A DNA stretch of 64,000 nt from Aurelia coerulea (taxonomy: Eukaryota; Cnidaria; Scyphozoa; Semaeostomeae; Ulmaridae). Shown here in pieces: positions 1 through 15,000 of the stretch. Both the position numbers and the translations under genes were made by a program. The notes below the pieces were generated by a model. It ran no database searches. It was given only the letters and a program-made list of their open reading frames with translations, and was not told where the DNA came from. Within the stretch, counting starts at the first letter, position 1, and the number at the start of each line of letters is the position of its first letter. The stretch covers positions 4,989,501-5,053,500 of the forward strand of contig CM076949.1 in the NCBI GenBank assembly GCA_039566865.1, in the 5' to 3' direction.

Positions 1-47
1 ATGGCCGCCATGTCGAGTGGTAACGAACACAGCTTCTTTGTTTTTTT
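1..47 (-). CDS. ABHD2: ABHD2 exon 8, 5' part: catalytic His
   Basis: The acceptor TCGTAG is followed by a frame encoding AVFVTTRHGGH. The second His of HGGH is the expected catalytic base. The exon continues past the left edge, where the family usually continues LGF. Confidence 0.85.
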
Positions 48-3000
48 CTACGATAAAACGAGAAAACATATTTATCATGGCAAGTTGATACGAACAGCAA
101 AATCCCGTATATAAGAACCTACCTTTTTCAAACTAAGTTGTTTTGGTTCTATTTTGTGAAAATACTGTTTTTTAAGTTATCACTTTTTCGACTTTTCTGT
201 GCCGTAAATCAGCAACCACGCGCCCGATTGGGTAAAACAGGGTCTCAAACTCTAAGTTGAAGCCTACCCTATGCAGCTGTAGCAAGAACAGAAAAACAGA
301 AAGTACAGCTCCTCCGCAGCAGCCACACAAATGAGGCAAAATTGTTTGTATGTATGTATGTATGTATTATGAATATTTTAAGAGGATATGTACATTTCAG
401 CTTAATAAAAAACTGCTATCAACATGTGTCCTTTTACATTTTTTTATATATTCCATTAGAAATTTACAATACATGTTACGGACTACTCTACTACGAACTA
501 CTTTACAATACTACAAGGACGATGCCATGAGGAGCAAAAGACTATGACTACCCCCATGGCATTGTTTAAAAACTCTAATCTACATACAATTTTACATAAA
601 TGCTACAAACAACTAAAAAAGAAAAACGATGCTTACTATACTGTGGCCTGTCTAACATTAGATGTCAGGTTAGGGCTGTAATAACCAAAAAATAGTTTCC
701 TTTTAGATATAAATAAAGAGAACATAAAGACATTAAATGAACAAGTAAATAAGTAGAGATATACTAACAATTCAATCCAAGCCTATAAAATGTCGTGCGA
801 TGTAAAATGAATAAAGTTTGGGACACTCTGTTCATTATATTTATAACGTGCCAATTCTTTAAAAGGGCTGGGTCATGAAACCGTAAACAAACTTGTCATC
901 TCTATAATCTATATTGTTTCCCGCACCTGTCAATTCTGTTCTGCACAAATTTTGATGAAAAGGGTGAATCCACAACAAAGGTACTTTTCGAAATCTATCG
1001 ATAGCTTTGTAATCTTCCAACCAGAGGTCTACAAAGTGTGGGAACAGGAGAACGTCGTTCTCAGGAAATTTTTGCAAGATTTTAGGCTGCAGGAAATTCC
1101 TGAAAGGAAGCTGAATTTTATGTTATAATTGCTTTCTAGAAAACACAATCGAATTGCTGAAGTAATTTTAATCAAGCAGAATATTGACCAAGAGGCTTGT
1201 TTCAAAAATTTGAACAAAGATTGGCAGTTGTAAGTAGTAGATTTCATCCAGGTCAGTCCTACCATTGAGCTGTTCAGTTGCTTTTTGTGCCTAGGTAGTG
1301 CATTTTACTTCAAGGAAGGAAGAAAGTGGTAAGCAGATTTTGATTGCCCATCTTCATGACGAAAGTTATGTGCATTGTGGTTGCTTAAGTACAGTCACTG
1401 TGTCTATTTTGAGCTACCTAACTATCTAGCAATCCTTCTTCAACTTAATATAAATATTGTTTCATGTTAATTCAGTTTACACCTGAAGTTGTTGTTTATG
1501 AACATGTAAAATTTCACCAAGTACCGGGTGAGTCAGAAAAGAATCCCCGCTTAGAAGGCCACTGCTACATGAATATCAAGGCAATAATATTGCAAACTGT
1601 CTTGTTTTATTGCCAATATGTTCAATTAGGTTCAGTAATTTACCCGGCCTTAATAGGCCATTCCTTCCCGTGGATATGGGTGATTTTCTGCAGAAAGCCC
1701 CTTCCAAAAACTTGCAAAAACGAATGAAAACAATGAGCAAATTTTCCTTCCTAAAATTGATGACACTCACATGAATACATGTATTTCGTCCTCTTGGGAG
1801 AATGGAATCCCCCTGAATAGGTCATAGATACCAGGGGGAGGACTTGTTCATCCTCCGAAGAAGATAGCACGTGCTAAAGCATCCACAAGTCATTGCTGTA
1901 AGGCCATTGTAAGGCAGAAATGTAAGGGAAATTTGATAATGATTTAGGGCACGTTTTGAAGATTTTTTTAAGAGGCTTTCTCGAGAAAATCCCTCATAAT
2001 TTCAGAATGGAATGGCCGATTTCAGTCACGTAAATTTTATAGTAGATATTAACATTTCTACCATTAAACTACCATTTCTACCATTGCCGATATCATTGTC
2101 TTGATATCCAGGGAGCCGTGACCTTTCAAACGGGGATTCTTTTTTCTGACTCACCCGGTAGCATGTGAACTATATTCTACCTTCAGTTGTACAAACTACG
2201 CTGTACAATCCACTGAATTAATGTAAAATTATAAAAAAAAAATCGCAGGAAGTTTGAAGGAAACTTTTGCCGTTCCCAGGAAGGAACACAATTTTTCGGC
2301 CTCTGCTTACAACATATACATGTTTCGTTTGTTGCTCCCCAAATCTTAAACTCTCTAAATCTTTAACTCCAAGTCTTCTCCAAATCTTCTCCAAATCTTT
2401 AACTAAAAAGGTGTGTGTAAAATTCTATGACCTATTTCTTCTGATTGAATGGCTTATCTATAATTCTACAGTCGGACTTTTCAAATTTTGTTATATTTCA
2501 ACTCATTTGAGGATGTGACGTCATCAAATTTCCAAATCATAAACCAGAAGAGTGACAGACTTTTACATGGTACCATATTGTAAACATCCATAAACTATGG
2601 TCTACCTCTAAATTATTTCATGTTTCATCAAACGGTTTAGAAATTACAATCGTTCTAAGTTTTTTTAATATTATTCCTGAATTCTTGAAAAAGAAGAAAA
2701 ACACTCTAATTCTGAAAATATTGAAGATTTCAAGAAAGTTTAACGGTAGAATTATAGAGAAATGGCGAAAGTTTCTTTGAAGTCATTCAGTTCAAAGAAA
2801 GAAGTCACTAAATTTTACACCAGCCTTTTTAAAGATTTGGAACCTATGCTTTAAAATAACTCACAGAAGAAAAATGACCCTTTCATTTTGAGAAAAATAG
2901 CGGCAAATCTGTGTGATATGACCCATGACAAACCCGTAAAATTATCGTTTTGAAATAAGATTGTTTACTTTGTTCGATTGATAAGGCCTATGAAAAGATT

Positions 3001-6000
3001 GTAAATTTTCGTTTTGAAAGAAGATTGTTTTACTTTGCACGAATGATAAGGCCTATGGACAAACTATAAATTCTCGTTTTGAAAGAAGATTGTTTACTTT
3101 GCGTGACCCAGCCCCGTCAACAACGATAATAGTCTGTCTTGACATCCATTCTAGAAGTTGATTATGTTAGAAAATGGCCAACAACGGCAAGAAGACAGTT
3201 AAATCTACCCACACACTAACGGGAAGGATTTTAAAGTGCGAAAAGATAGCAAATTTTGACGACTGTTCGTGATTTTAAATCATGCGTGGATCACAAATGA
3301 CATTTTTCGTTGTCGAAAGCAGAAGGAAACAGCGAATAAAAATACAGTTTAATACTGAAAAATACGGTAAAATACTGATCCGTTGATGAAAGATATGGTG
3401 AATACAGAATAGCTAAATAAATTTGCGCTGCCACGAACTCACTCGAGATAATCTTTGCTGCGGAGATTAAAAATTAATTTCGCATGGACGGTCGACGTTA
3501 ATATGGATCCTGTTCTGCATTTTATCTTTTTGATGGCTGTTACTGTCACGTGCCGTTTGAACACAGTTTTCGTCAGAGTTTCGAAAGGCAAACCTGCTGC
3601 GTCACAGACCATTTCTTTTTCGTATGGTCTGTGTAGACTGATTACAAGTTCGTAGTTATTGCTAATGATAGGCTGATGGACGCTATAACTACGACTCATG
3701 GACTTTCACATTGAAAATTGGGACAAAATTGTTTCCCTTGACGTCATGTCCGATATGGAAACCATAGCAACACTGTACGACGAGCCGAGTGCTCAAGGCA
3801 ATGGCGGATGGGCCTAACTTGTTGGTTCAATCCTCAGATAATAAAACACCTCAAATTTCAAGTTTTGAGTGACGTTAGCAATGAACAAAAGCCACAAATA
3901 TTCACATGAATGCTTTCTCAATCCACGAATCAACAAACTTTTCAGTTTCAAGAAGAATTTCCTCATTTTGAAGGCAACTTATCTCCAGAAAGCTTATCAC
4001 AGCTGAATGAACATTTCCAACTACCGAAGGTTGCCTCGTTTCAAATTAACCTCGCTTCGACGTGAATAGAAAAATCGGTGCCCCTATCGTTTATTTTCGT
4101 CCAACTTTTTGATGTGAAAGTCCATAAGTCCCAGTTTGAGCAAAAAATATGTTGTTGTTGTAGTTGACATTGTTGTTGTTGTTGTCGTTGCGATAACTGG
4201 GACTATTTCGTGAGTCTATGGTCTGTGACGAAGGCCATCCAAAAGCCCATGAGCACACTCATTACTCAAAAGAAAAACTGTTGGAGATACCAACAGACAA
4301 AGTTGTCAGCCTCAAGGAATCCCCCAAAAAGGGCTCCAGATCACATGTGCGGGAACGATTTACTTCACTTATGTAACATGCAAATTAGCTTGACCGTTGA
4401 GAACAAGGGAAGAAACTAAGACAGCGACGCGTTCAGTATCATGAATTTTCGAATTCTTGAAGTTCTTTTGTTAAACCCAAAAAACATCTCAGCTTCCAAA
4501 AATGCTCTCAAGTGAGCGACTTACCAACAAATTTCCGGGGTGCATCCAGTAATTCCTCAGGGATAAGTGGATCATCTAAGGCATTTAAAAGTAGCAATGG
4601 TATTTCAACCTACGAAAAAAGAACAGAACGTCATCTCGTATTTTGCGTAACTCGAAATCTGTTCAATGGCTTGAATGTTTGAGAAAACAGGCACTATTTC
4701 ATAACAAACCCTCACGAGGAGAAAAGAGTATTTTTGTTTGATAAAATAGTAAAAAATTGATCCAAATCATTCCAAAACTCTAGCGGATAGATAAGCGAGT
4801 ATCGAAAAGGAAGGCTGACTTCAAAGAACCGACAAGCAACTTACAGCTGCAGAAACTACAAAAACACAGTTTACTTTGAGAGACTTTAGCGTGTAAAGTA
4901 TTTTTCATTTCAAAACTACTAAAAAAATTCTTAACTTTTTCCCGAAAATTAGAACTCGAAAATTAATCAAGGCATTACTGAAAATACGCTAATGATAGTG
5001 CCATTTCTGGTTAAAATAGACTGACTACATAGTTCCATTTATCGCAAAAAAAAACACCTTTCCACATTAATAAAGGAATTGAAATAAGTCTATCAATAGC
5101 AAGAACTGCGACAAAGGAATCAATCTAGTTTTAAAACGCTATTGTGAGAACAGAAGAGTTTGGCTCGTGAGATGTTTTTTTAGTTATTACAGCCCCAACC
5201 TGACATCTAATGTTGGAGAGACTCCAATACAGTATTTATTGTTTTTCTTTTTTAATCGTACAGTAAAAACCCGCGTATAAGAACCGACAATTTTGCTAGT
5301 CAGCCTAACTAGGTTCTTATGTTTTGGATATTTAGTTTGAAATGAGGCTGTTCAGGTTCTTAAATTGGTTCTTATTTTATTCAGGGCTTTCAGGTATCTC
5401 TTTTCTTCAGATTCAAACGTCAGGCCTCACATCACTTGAGTTTATGAGGTATTATTCACAGCAGAAATTTGTGGAAGATTCAGAAATGTTCATGTAATCC
5501 AAAGAAAAGGTTTCAAAACATTCTCACAGGATAATATAAAAAGATTTAATTCTTCCACAAACTTCTGTTGTGAATAAAACCCCATGATCTCTGCAGATGA
5601 GAACCTATTTCAATTTTCAGGCTGAATGGGTTCTTATACAATGGGGGTGTAATTGCAAAATTTCAGCCTGCAGGTTCTTAATCCACTAGGTTCTTATACG
5701 CGGGTTTTTACTGTATGTAGGCATTTATGTAAAATTGTATGTAGTCTAGCTCTTTTTAAATAATGCCATGGGGGTAGTCATAGTATTTTGCTCCTTGTGG
5801 TATCGCCCTTGTAGTATTGTAAAGTAGTTTGTAGGTAGAGTAATCCGTAACATGTATTGTAAATTTTTAATGGAATATAAAAACGAGATAAAGTAATTAC
5901 ATTTTTCATATAATTCTGCGAGCTGGACCATCTGTAGAAATCTCTGACATCGTTAAAGCTTGCGAAACGCCTACAAGAAAAATAAACATTTCATTTAAAG

Positions 6001-9000
6001 GGTGATTAATAAAAAGCTTTTACATTATTGCAGTCGAGATGTCTCATGATCCAAATTTGTTATGAGATCCCCTGTGTTTTCAATAAAAAACAAGCAAGGA
6101 ATTTAAAATAAAATTAATCGATCTAAAAATCATTTAAAACCATATGTTAACGCAGACAGCACGAGATTAGTAATGTTTGTCAGCCGTGGAAGCTATTTTC
6201 TTCCACATTTGCAAAGTTTATTCGTAATGGTAATTTACATGCACATGACCCCTGTGTGCTCATATAAACATGAAAACATATGTTTTAACAAAGATCTCTC
6301 GACTTGCTCATCTTAGCAAATAAAATAGAAATGTTTCTAGAAGCGTAGTAATGCAGTTACTAATTAAGCACTAAATCCGTCTCAAATTAGATGTCACCAG
6401 GCGCTTAATTGAGCATAGGTTCCAAATTTTTAACTCGGCGTAAACAGGTGGGTGTAAAATTCAATGACCTACCTCTTCTGATTGAATGGCTTGAAAGAAA
6501 ATTTAGATATTTATCTATAATTCTAGCGTTGGACTTTCCAGAAAATTTGAATACTTTTCAAAATTACAGCGCATTTTACATTGCAGCTCATTTTAGGATG
6601 TGACGTCATCAAATTTCTAAATCATAAACCAGATGAGTGACAGACTTTTGCTTGATACCATATTGTAGGCATCCATAAAATGTAGTTCTCTTCGAAATTC
6701 CTTCATGTTGCGTCACACGGTTTAGAAATTACGATGGTTTTAAGTTTTTTTGAAATATTTTCTTGAATTCTTGAAAAAGAAGAAAAACACTTTAATTCTG
6801 AAAATATTGAAGATTTCAAAAAAGTCCAACTGTAGAATTATAAAGAAATAGCTAAAGTTTCTTTGAAGTCATTCAGTTCAAAGAAATAGGTCACTCAATT
6901 TTACACCAGCCTTTTTAAAGATTTGGAACCTATGTTGCTTAATGGTCCACTGCTAAGCTATCCTAGGCGCAATGACCACAAGCTTGGTATCCTTTAAAGG
7001 TGGAAGAGATGGGCTATTCTAGGAATAACTAAAATCGAGAAATACTCGTATTCTCAAATTTCTACGATTTTTTTACTTTTGACGACTTTCTCTGTAGCGA
7101 AGCTGTAAAATTAAGTTCAGGCCATTCCAAACACCAATAGTTGATAAGCCGATAATGATTTTATATCTTCATCTAATAAATCATCAAAAATCGGAGAATA
7201 TGCCCTATCTGACATCCTTTAAACTGGTATGTTATTGCGAAACCAGGGTTGCTTTCTGTTTTGCTCAGCTCAGGATAGCTTAGTACCGAGCAATCAAGCG
7301 CCAGGTAACATCTTCTTTGAGACGGACTTCAGTTCGATCAAACTGAGCAATGGAAACAAAAACGGGCAGTCGTCAAACCTGAATCAAATTTTCCGCATTT
7401 GTAAAGTCGGTTTTCCACTAGGCGAATTTTTTCGTGCTAAGCGAATTTTTCGTGTGCAAGCATGGGCACTTTGATTTCAATGGGCACCATATTTTCGCTG
7501 GCTCCTTTTCTCTGCGAAGAAGTGAGTTCGAACAGTTTCTACTTTTCAGCCGCGACGAAAAAATTCGCTTCGTGCGAAAAAATTCACCTAGTGGAAAACC
7601 GGCTTAAGGGCTGATTTCCATTTGGTAGAAGTTTTCGAGCGGCTAGAATTCTATTGATTGTGAGAGAAAATTTCGCTCTGGAATTGAATAAAAAGGTACG
7701 GCTGAGCGACCTTTTATTATCTAGCATTCCACCCGCTGGGAAGTTCCACTGACTGGAAACTGGCCTCAAGCAGCATTTTACGATAACAATTGGCCACGCC
7801 TTAATAATCTGCCTATATTTATAATTCATGCCAGTATCAATGACACCCCCTGCAAATGAAATATATCTTAAGTTTATTAAACCCCAACTCTGCAAGCAGG
7901 ACGGCGGTTAGTGAAGCAAAAAAGGAAGCGTTTCAATCTTCATGTTGACATTGCAAAACTCTGCTTGCAAATGCTGAATATATGGTTCAGGTTTGACGAC
8001 CCCCCGTTTTTCTTTCCATTGCTCAATTCTATCAAACTAGTGCTCATTTAGTAACTGTATTATAACACTTTTAGAAAATGTTTTATTTGTTTTGCTAGGA
8101 TGAGCAGGTCTGGAAATATTTAAGTTTAAACTGGAAAGCTTTTTGCAAGACACCCTGTATATTCTGGTAAACGCCGATACCTTTTTGACTCACCCAGAAG
8201 ATCAAATTTTCTATTGACTGAACTTGACCAGACAAAGGAAATTATTCAGGTTAGAGATGAATGAGAATTTAGAATGATGGTCAAAAAAGATCATTTCATA
8301 CTTCATAGCTGCATCATCCAATTCTTGCAAATTTGATGCTGAATAAATTCTTCTCCAATCCAGTCTGTTTGATGGAGATCTTGCTTCAAATTCAAGAAAA
8401 CGTTTTCTGTGCAATTTGGTCATTAATGCTTTGTAATTCCGTGAGATCACCCAGTTGTAGAACCGTCGAAGTCCTCTCCATTCCGTAAAAAATGGCAATG
8501 CTCTGCAAAATAAAACACATTAAAATTTCACAAATTCAACCACAATTGTAAGGATACTACAAACCCGATGTCCCCTACTAGCAATGATATCGAGGACACA
8601 GAACAATTTTGTTGCTTTGCCCTTCTCTCATAGCCTACGAGAGACCATTTATCCTAAAGAATAAAGGGTCTACGAAATAAAGAGATAAAGCTAGCTACGG
8701 CTGCCCAATTAATTATGTTAATCCTCTATTCTAATAATGTGTGAAACCCGTCAAAACAAAGGCTGCATAAATTAAGTTCTAGAAATCTGGAACTGCGTAG
8801 CAAACTTTCGCTCATTACTTCGTAGACCCTTTCTCCAATTGGATAGTGGGTCTACTCGTTGGCTATTCTCCCAGGAATCTAATAAGAATCAAAAGGAATA
8901 AATGTGTTGCTAACTAGCAGGAATAGTGTGCACGGGAGGCTGATCCGTAAAGCCTGTTTTCCACGAGGCAAAATTTCTCGCTTGAACTCCAAATTCCGCT

Positions 9001-12000
9001 CAAAGCAATTTCCACGAGAAAAGCATGGCGCCAGATTGCAAGCGAACAAATATACCAAAATGGTCGCTCGCAACATTCGAGTTCTGTTGATTAAGCTCAT
9101 AATTTTCCAACTGTTAAGACAAAGAATACAGCGAAGACAACAAAAATATTTTGATGCTAAGAAGCCATTTTGATGAGACAAAATATTTCAAGTCATGTGA
9201 TCAATTCCTTGATAAAACATATTTAGATTTCTCTAAAATATTTCGCGAAGTTGTGTCATGAGTGCAAAAAGTAGCATAATACTAAAACTTCCCAAGAGTA
9301 TGGTCACATGACTTGAAATGGGTAAAACAAACCTTAGCCGACTAGGTCTATTAAAAATATTTGGAAGCGTTCGCACTAATAGGGGAAAAAGTTGGACATA
9401 GTTCAACTTTTCTGCGAACAGCTCAGAGTTCAAGCGTACGCCCAGAAAAAAATTCGAGCGGAATTTTGAGTTTGAGCGAAAAATTTCGCCTCGTGGAAAA
9501 CGGGCTTGACACTTTGTTACCGATCTGTTACCGATCTGTTACCGACCTAAAGATGTACCGGAACAGTTTCAACGGGGAAAACAATTTTGATCCGTTACAC
9601 AGTTGTTACGGTTCAAGGGCACTTATATTGAGAATAATAATAGTAATAATACGAATCTTTATACAGGAATTTACACTTCAACATGTAGTGCTGTTATCAA
9701 CGTGTGTCCAACAAGGACAGATAATGTTACAATAGAACTCGCTACTTTTCATTGACACCTAGATACAAAGCAATTTGTGATTGCAGACAAAGGGAATTCC
9801 ATGCTCGGTTGGTAGAGACATAAACAAAAACAAAGCAAGTCGCAAACATTGCCCTGAAACTCGGGTCGCTAGCGCGCTCGTTGTGCATTCCAGGAATAGT
9901 TTTTAAGAGCAAATATTAGCACATATGGAAAGAAGAAGGATATATCTAAACTTCTGCCTCGGGCATTTTATTTATTTTGTGCAGAAGCCAATTGGGAGGG
10001 GATTCAATTCTCGTACTTTTTAGGTGTAATTAAAACTCTTATTGCTAAGCTTCTGCACAAAATAGATAGAATGCCCGACGCAGAAGTCTAGATATATCTT
10101 CTTTCGATATGTGCTAATATTTGCTCTTTAAAACTATTTCTGGAATGCACAACCAGCGAGCTAGGGACCCGGGATTCAGGGCAATTTTTGCGACTTGCTT
10201 TGTTTTTGTTCATGTCTTGGTCTTGACCAACCGAGCATGGAATTCCCTTTGTCTGCAATCACAAATTGCTTTGTATCTAGGTGTCAATGAAAAGTAGCGA
10301 GTCCTATTGTAACATTATCTGTCCAACAAGAGCAGATTTTGTAATACAATAGCAAAAGTTGCGTTTGATTGACACCTCAATTCAAAGCGATTAGCGACTG
10401 CAGACAAAGGAAATTCTCTCAACCAGCAATTCAAAACAAACAAAACCGCAAAAGTTTCCCCGAAACTAGTAGGGCAAACTCTCGCCTTGTGCAAGCGAAA
10501 GATGGTTTTTAAGAGAAGTTGTGTGCTTATAGCGAAAGAAGAAGGGTAAATCTAAAGCTCTGTCGCTTAGATTATGTTTATTTGATTTAGGAGCTGTTTT
10601 GTAATCGTTTCATTTTAAGCCCTAAAGACGCGAGAATTACAATGCCTTCTGCTCGGCTCCTGAATCAAATAAACATAATCTAAGTGACAGAACTTTAGAC
10701 TTACCCTTCTTCTTTCGCTATAAGCACACAACTTCTCTTAAAAGCCATCTTTCGCTTGCACAAGGCGAGAGTTTGCCCTACTAGTTTCGGGGAAACTTTT
10801 GTGGCTTTGTTTGTTTTGAATTACTGGTTGAGAGAATTTCCTTCGTCAGCATCCGCTAATCGCTTTGAATTGAGGTGTCAATCAAACGCAACTGTTGCTA
10901 TTGTATTACAAAATCTGCTCTTGTTTATCTGTCCTTGTTCGTGTGTCCTGATTGAATTAAATGGGAAAAGGAAAAACAGTAAAAACCTAACCTACCATAA
11001 CAATCTCCAAAAAACTTAAATCGGTATTGCTTATGAGCCATTTACAACGGTGATAAAATATACTACATAAAAATGTTAAACTGTTCAGCTAAAATGTTCC
11101 AGTGCAGAATGATCCTGTAGGGCGAGCTGGGATTTTAAAAACATTGTGTCTGTTATGTCATGGCTCATGAGGAAAAAACAAAAACGGACTTTAATGACCA
11201 TGGGATTCTTCCAGATGTTGTGAGATTATTTCCCACGGGTGAAGCCTAAAAGTTGGAATATGAGTAAAAGATAGAATAGACAATCATTCTAAGCCAAGTT
11301 CTCCTTATAGTCTGTCTCATATTAGATGTCACGTGAAAATGTCCAGGAACAACAGCAATTGAAATGTTTTCCAAGAGTGATTTGCGTTATCGCGAAATAA
11401 TTTCCCACGGGTAAAGCCTAATATTAGATGTCACGTGAAAATGCCCAGGAACAACAGCGATTGAAGTGTTTTCCATGAGTGATTTGCATTATCACAAATC
11501 TCGTGTGACAGTGAACAAACAATCATAACGACACAACAAGGACAGATTTTGTACCACAATAGCATTCAGTTGTTTCGATTGACACAGCAATTAGCGATTG
11601 CAAAAAAGGAAACTCTTTCAACCAGAAATTCAAAACAAAGAAAACAAACAAAACCGCAAAAATTGCCCTGAAACAAGCAGGGCAAACTGTCGCCTTGTGC
11701 ACGCGAAAGATGGCTTTTAAGAGAAGTCATTAGCATCTAACGTAAGAAAAATTATAAGTCTTCAGATCTACCAGGCGAATTCCCAGAAGTCAGAAAAATA
11801 TTCTAAATCTGAAAATATTGGAGATTTCAGAACAGTCCAGTGGTAGAAATATAGCGAAATAGCTAAAGTTTCTTCGAAGCCATTCAGTTCAAAGAAATAG
11901 GTTATAGAATTTTACGTCAACCTTTTTAAAGATTTGAAAACTAGGCTATGCGCATACTAAAACCGGTTTTGTGTTGTATAGGAAAATATGAAGCCCGAGG

Positions 12001-15000
12001 TCTTAAAAGTACAGACCGAGCTTGCAACATTTTGTTACTGTTATTTTGCTAAGTTTATTGTAATTCTCACAAGCCTAAATCAGTTGCTATGGTCACAAAA
12101 CCGCGTCCTTGTATCGTACTATACAAAGCTAGGAGGAAACCGCGGGAAATGTGCGATTAACCAATGGGATTGACGGGATTCCTGTATTGCCTCATTTTGA
12201 AACGTCAGTCAGGTTATATTTATCCATACATACCTTACCAAATCATATCCTTGGCAGATTGATAATGCAAAGGAAAACCACTGTTGCCTTATTGGTTTTT
12301 CTCCAAGGTATTTCAACATAATATTTGCTCCTAAAGAAAATCCAATTCCAATCAATCTTCTTCCTGGGTTTTTCTTCGTAATGTCCTTAACAACGACGTC
12401 CAGTTCTGTGGTACAACCTTACAAAGAAACGAAAGATACACGTTCCAAATAACAAGAGCAGATATTGTAATTACACAATAGCATCAGCTGCTTTTGATTG
12501 ACACCTCAATTCTCAGCGATCAAACAGATAATATTGTAAATGGAGCCTTAGTTAGGTACAATATAATGCACAATATAAAACGTTGTTAACAGGATGAGCC
12601 CGGGGGGGGGGGGGGGTACTTGACTTAAATTTGTACAGGAGGTATGCCCAAGAAAAATTCTTTTTTACCCTACTCTAGAATGTTTCGCTCAAAATGATAA
12701 CCCATTCTAAAAGAAAATGGCGAAAAGTATACTCCAAAACATGAAAATTTGACTGAAAAACGACACCTGATCTAACAAAATATCCCCTTTAACAACCTGC
12801 TCTAGAAAAATTGTCTTATTTTGATACCCTGTGCTAGAAAAAATTGGCGAAAACGATACCCTTAAAAACGGCACATCCCCATCGGACAAATATACTAAGT
12901 ACCCCCCCCCCCCCGAGAGGATGAGGCAACTGAATGGCAAAAGCATGGAATATACCGGGTTTGCCATGCTCCTCTGCAGCGTCCTACTAACTTGACTTTG
13001 TCAGTCCTTGTGTCACAAATTTGTTTATTTTGCTTAACCCCCTCGTACAGGCCAAGTTTTAGCCTTGTAGTGGGGATTTTGTTATGACTTTGCCCTAACC
13101 TTTGAAGAAAATTACGAGGCTATCAGTAACATTCCAAGTTACAAACAGTCTAACACAAGGTTTCAACAAGGCCGATTAGCATTTTTCGAGCCATTTTCTA
13201 GGTTACAGCAAGGCTTAGGCTTTTCTAGGCTAGAATAAGGTTACAAGGCCATTACCAGACTTATGACCCAGAGTCCCTTGTATCCCTGTGTGTTTTTACT
13301 TTACGATGGCATTTCGGTCAACAGAGACTCATATTATTTGGGGGATGGCCAGGGTAGGAATTTAACAATACATTACCATATGTAAAAATCCTTGGAGATG
13401 TGAGTTTGACATTCGGATGAGCGCCAAGGTGATTGAAAACAGCAACATCAAATCCATTTTCAACAAGTATCCTTGCTGTTGCTTGGATATAAATTGATTT
13501 TGAGTGATTTGCAATCCCAGGCACGATTAGAACGATGTGATCATATTTTAGCTGCAAATTAAATAATTATATTATACAAATTATCAATTATGAGACAATT
13601 TTTCAAGATTCCAAGTTGTGTTCAAAATGCATTTTTGTAAAAAAACTCTTTATACTACAGGTACATGTACCCCAAAAACCACAAAAAAAGCATGTTGCTA
13701 TAATTTTCTTCCACTGTCTTCATTTCAAAAATGGTTTTGTGTCAATACTGGGCTGCCATAAATGAGCTCTTCCCATAGGTTATTGCTATTTTTTACTTAG
13801 GATTGACCGAGTACTGATATGGCAAAGTTGCTTGTTTTTCACAATATGTACCCCAAAAGCCGCACGAACAAACAAGTCCAGAAGATTGCAGTTGATGCAT
13901 CTATGCTGGTGTTATTTGGGCACAAGCCATCATTATAAATCAGTAATGGATAGAAACTATAGCTGCAAACTTATTTTCAGTGAAAGTATCTATTGCACCA
14001 CAAAACCCACATGACATGTACCCCAAAAACCACATGGGTTTTTTACTTATCAGACCTCTTGGTCCATAGCAGTCTTAAAAAGTGTTGTTTTTCATGATTC
14101 TACATATGTTTTGTAATCTGCTGACAATCCAACCTTAACGAGAGGCATTTTGTTTTTGATTCCTTAGCAATTACAAAGTACATGTATTTTCCAAGTATCG
14201 AAATATTGAAAATGCTAATTTTCCATGATAATTTTTTTCATTATCATTACAAATTTTGATTTTTCTACTGGGTGCGCCAAAATAAACTATACACTTTTGA
14301 CAGGCCAAAGATAAATTGTATACAGGACCGATTTTGAAGATTTATGAGCTAGTTTTTAGACAAGATCTTCAATTAATGCCATTAATTTTTGTACATTTTT
14401 TAGTCTTCTTTTTATGGAGGTATTAGCAAGTTTCTTCAAATTTTCGATTTCTAAAGACTCAACATGAATGGACGTTTTTGTGATGATTTGGGGATTTAGA
14501 AATTGATCATTTATGATCCAATGGAGGAGTATTAGTTCTAAGTTGGAAGGAATGTAAAAACTAATTTTAATGATTCTGTTGAAGTTTCATTGACTTTAAT
14601 GCTTTAGTGCAGGTTGCATTCCCAGTGTCAAGGGGGTGAAAAAGACAAACAGGGAAGCGTTGTGAGGCCAGCAAGCATGAAGTCTTGCTGAATTTTGTGA
14701 CAGCTTTTGGGGTGGCACTTTATTCCAACTACTACTACAGAATTTTGCAACAGGCCAAGCTTTGAAATAATGCTCCTGCATAAGTTTACACTGATCAATT
14801 TCTAAATCCCCAAATCACCCTGAAAACGATTTCTCTTTCATGTTGAGTCTTTGGAAAATTTCATTCACGGTTTTTGATTATTTTCAGTGCTTTTGAAAAA
14901 CGTATATTTTAAGAAACTCACTTCTGGCTCTAAACTCTTAGAACAAAAAAATGTGCAAATAATCCTAGAACCTAATTCAGGCTTTCTGCTAAAGATTAAG

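Noticed and set aside
3739..3775. CRE palindrome (TGACGTCA) with a nearby X-box-like GTTGCTATGG as an enhancer
   Set aside because: It lies inside an inverted-repeat element and no gene start is near.
9361..9735. 124-codon plus-strand frame
   Set aside because: It runs across the arm of the MITE at 8949-9507 and into the foldback F1.
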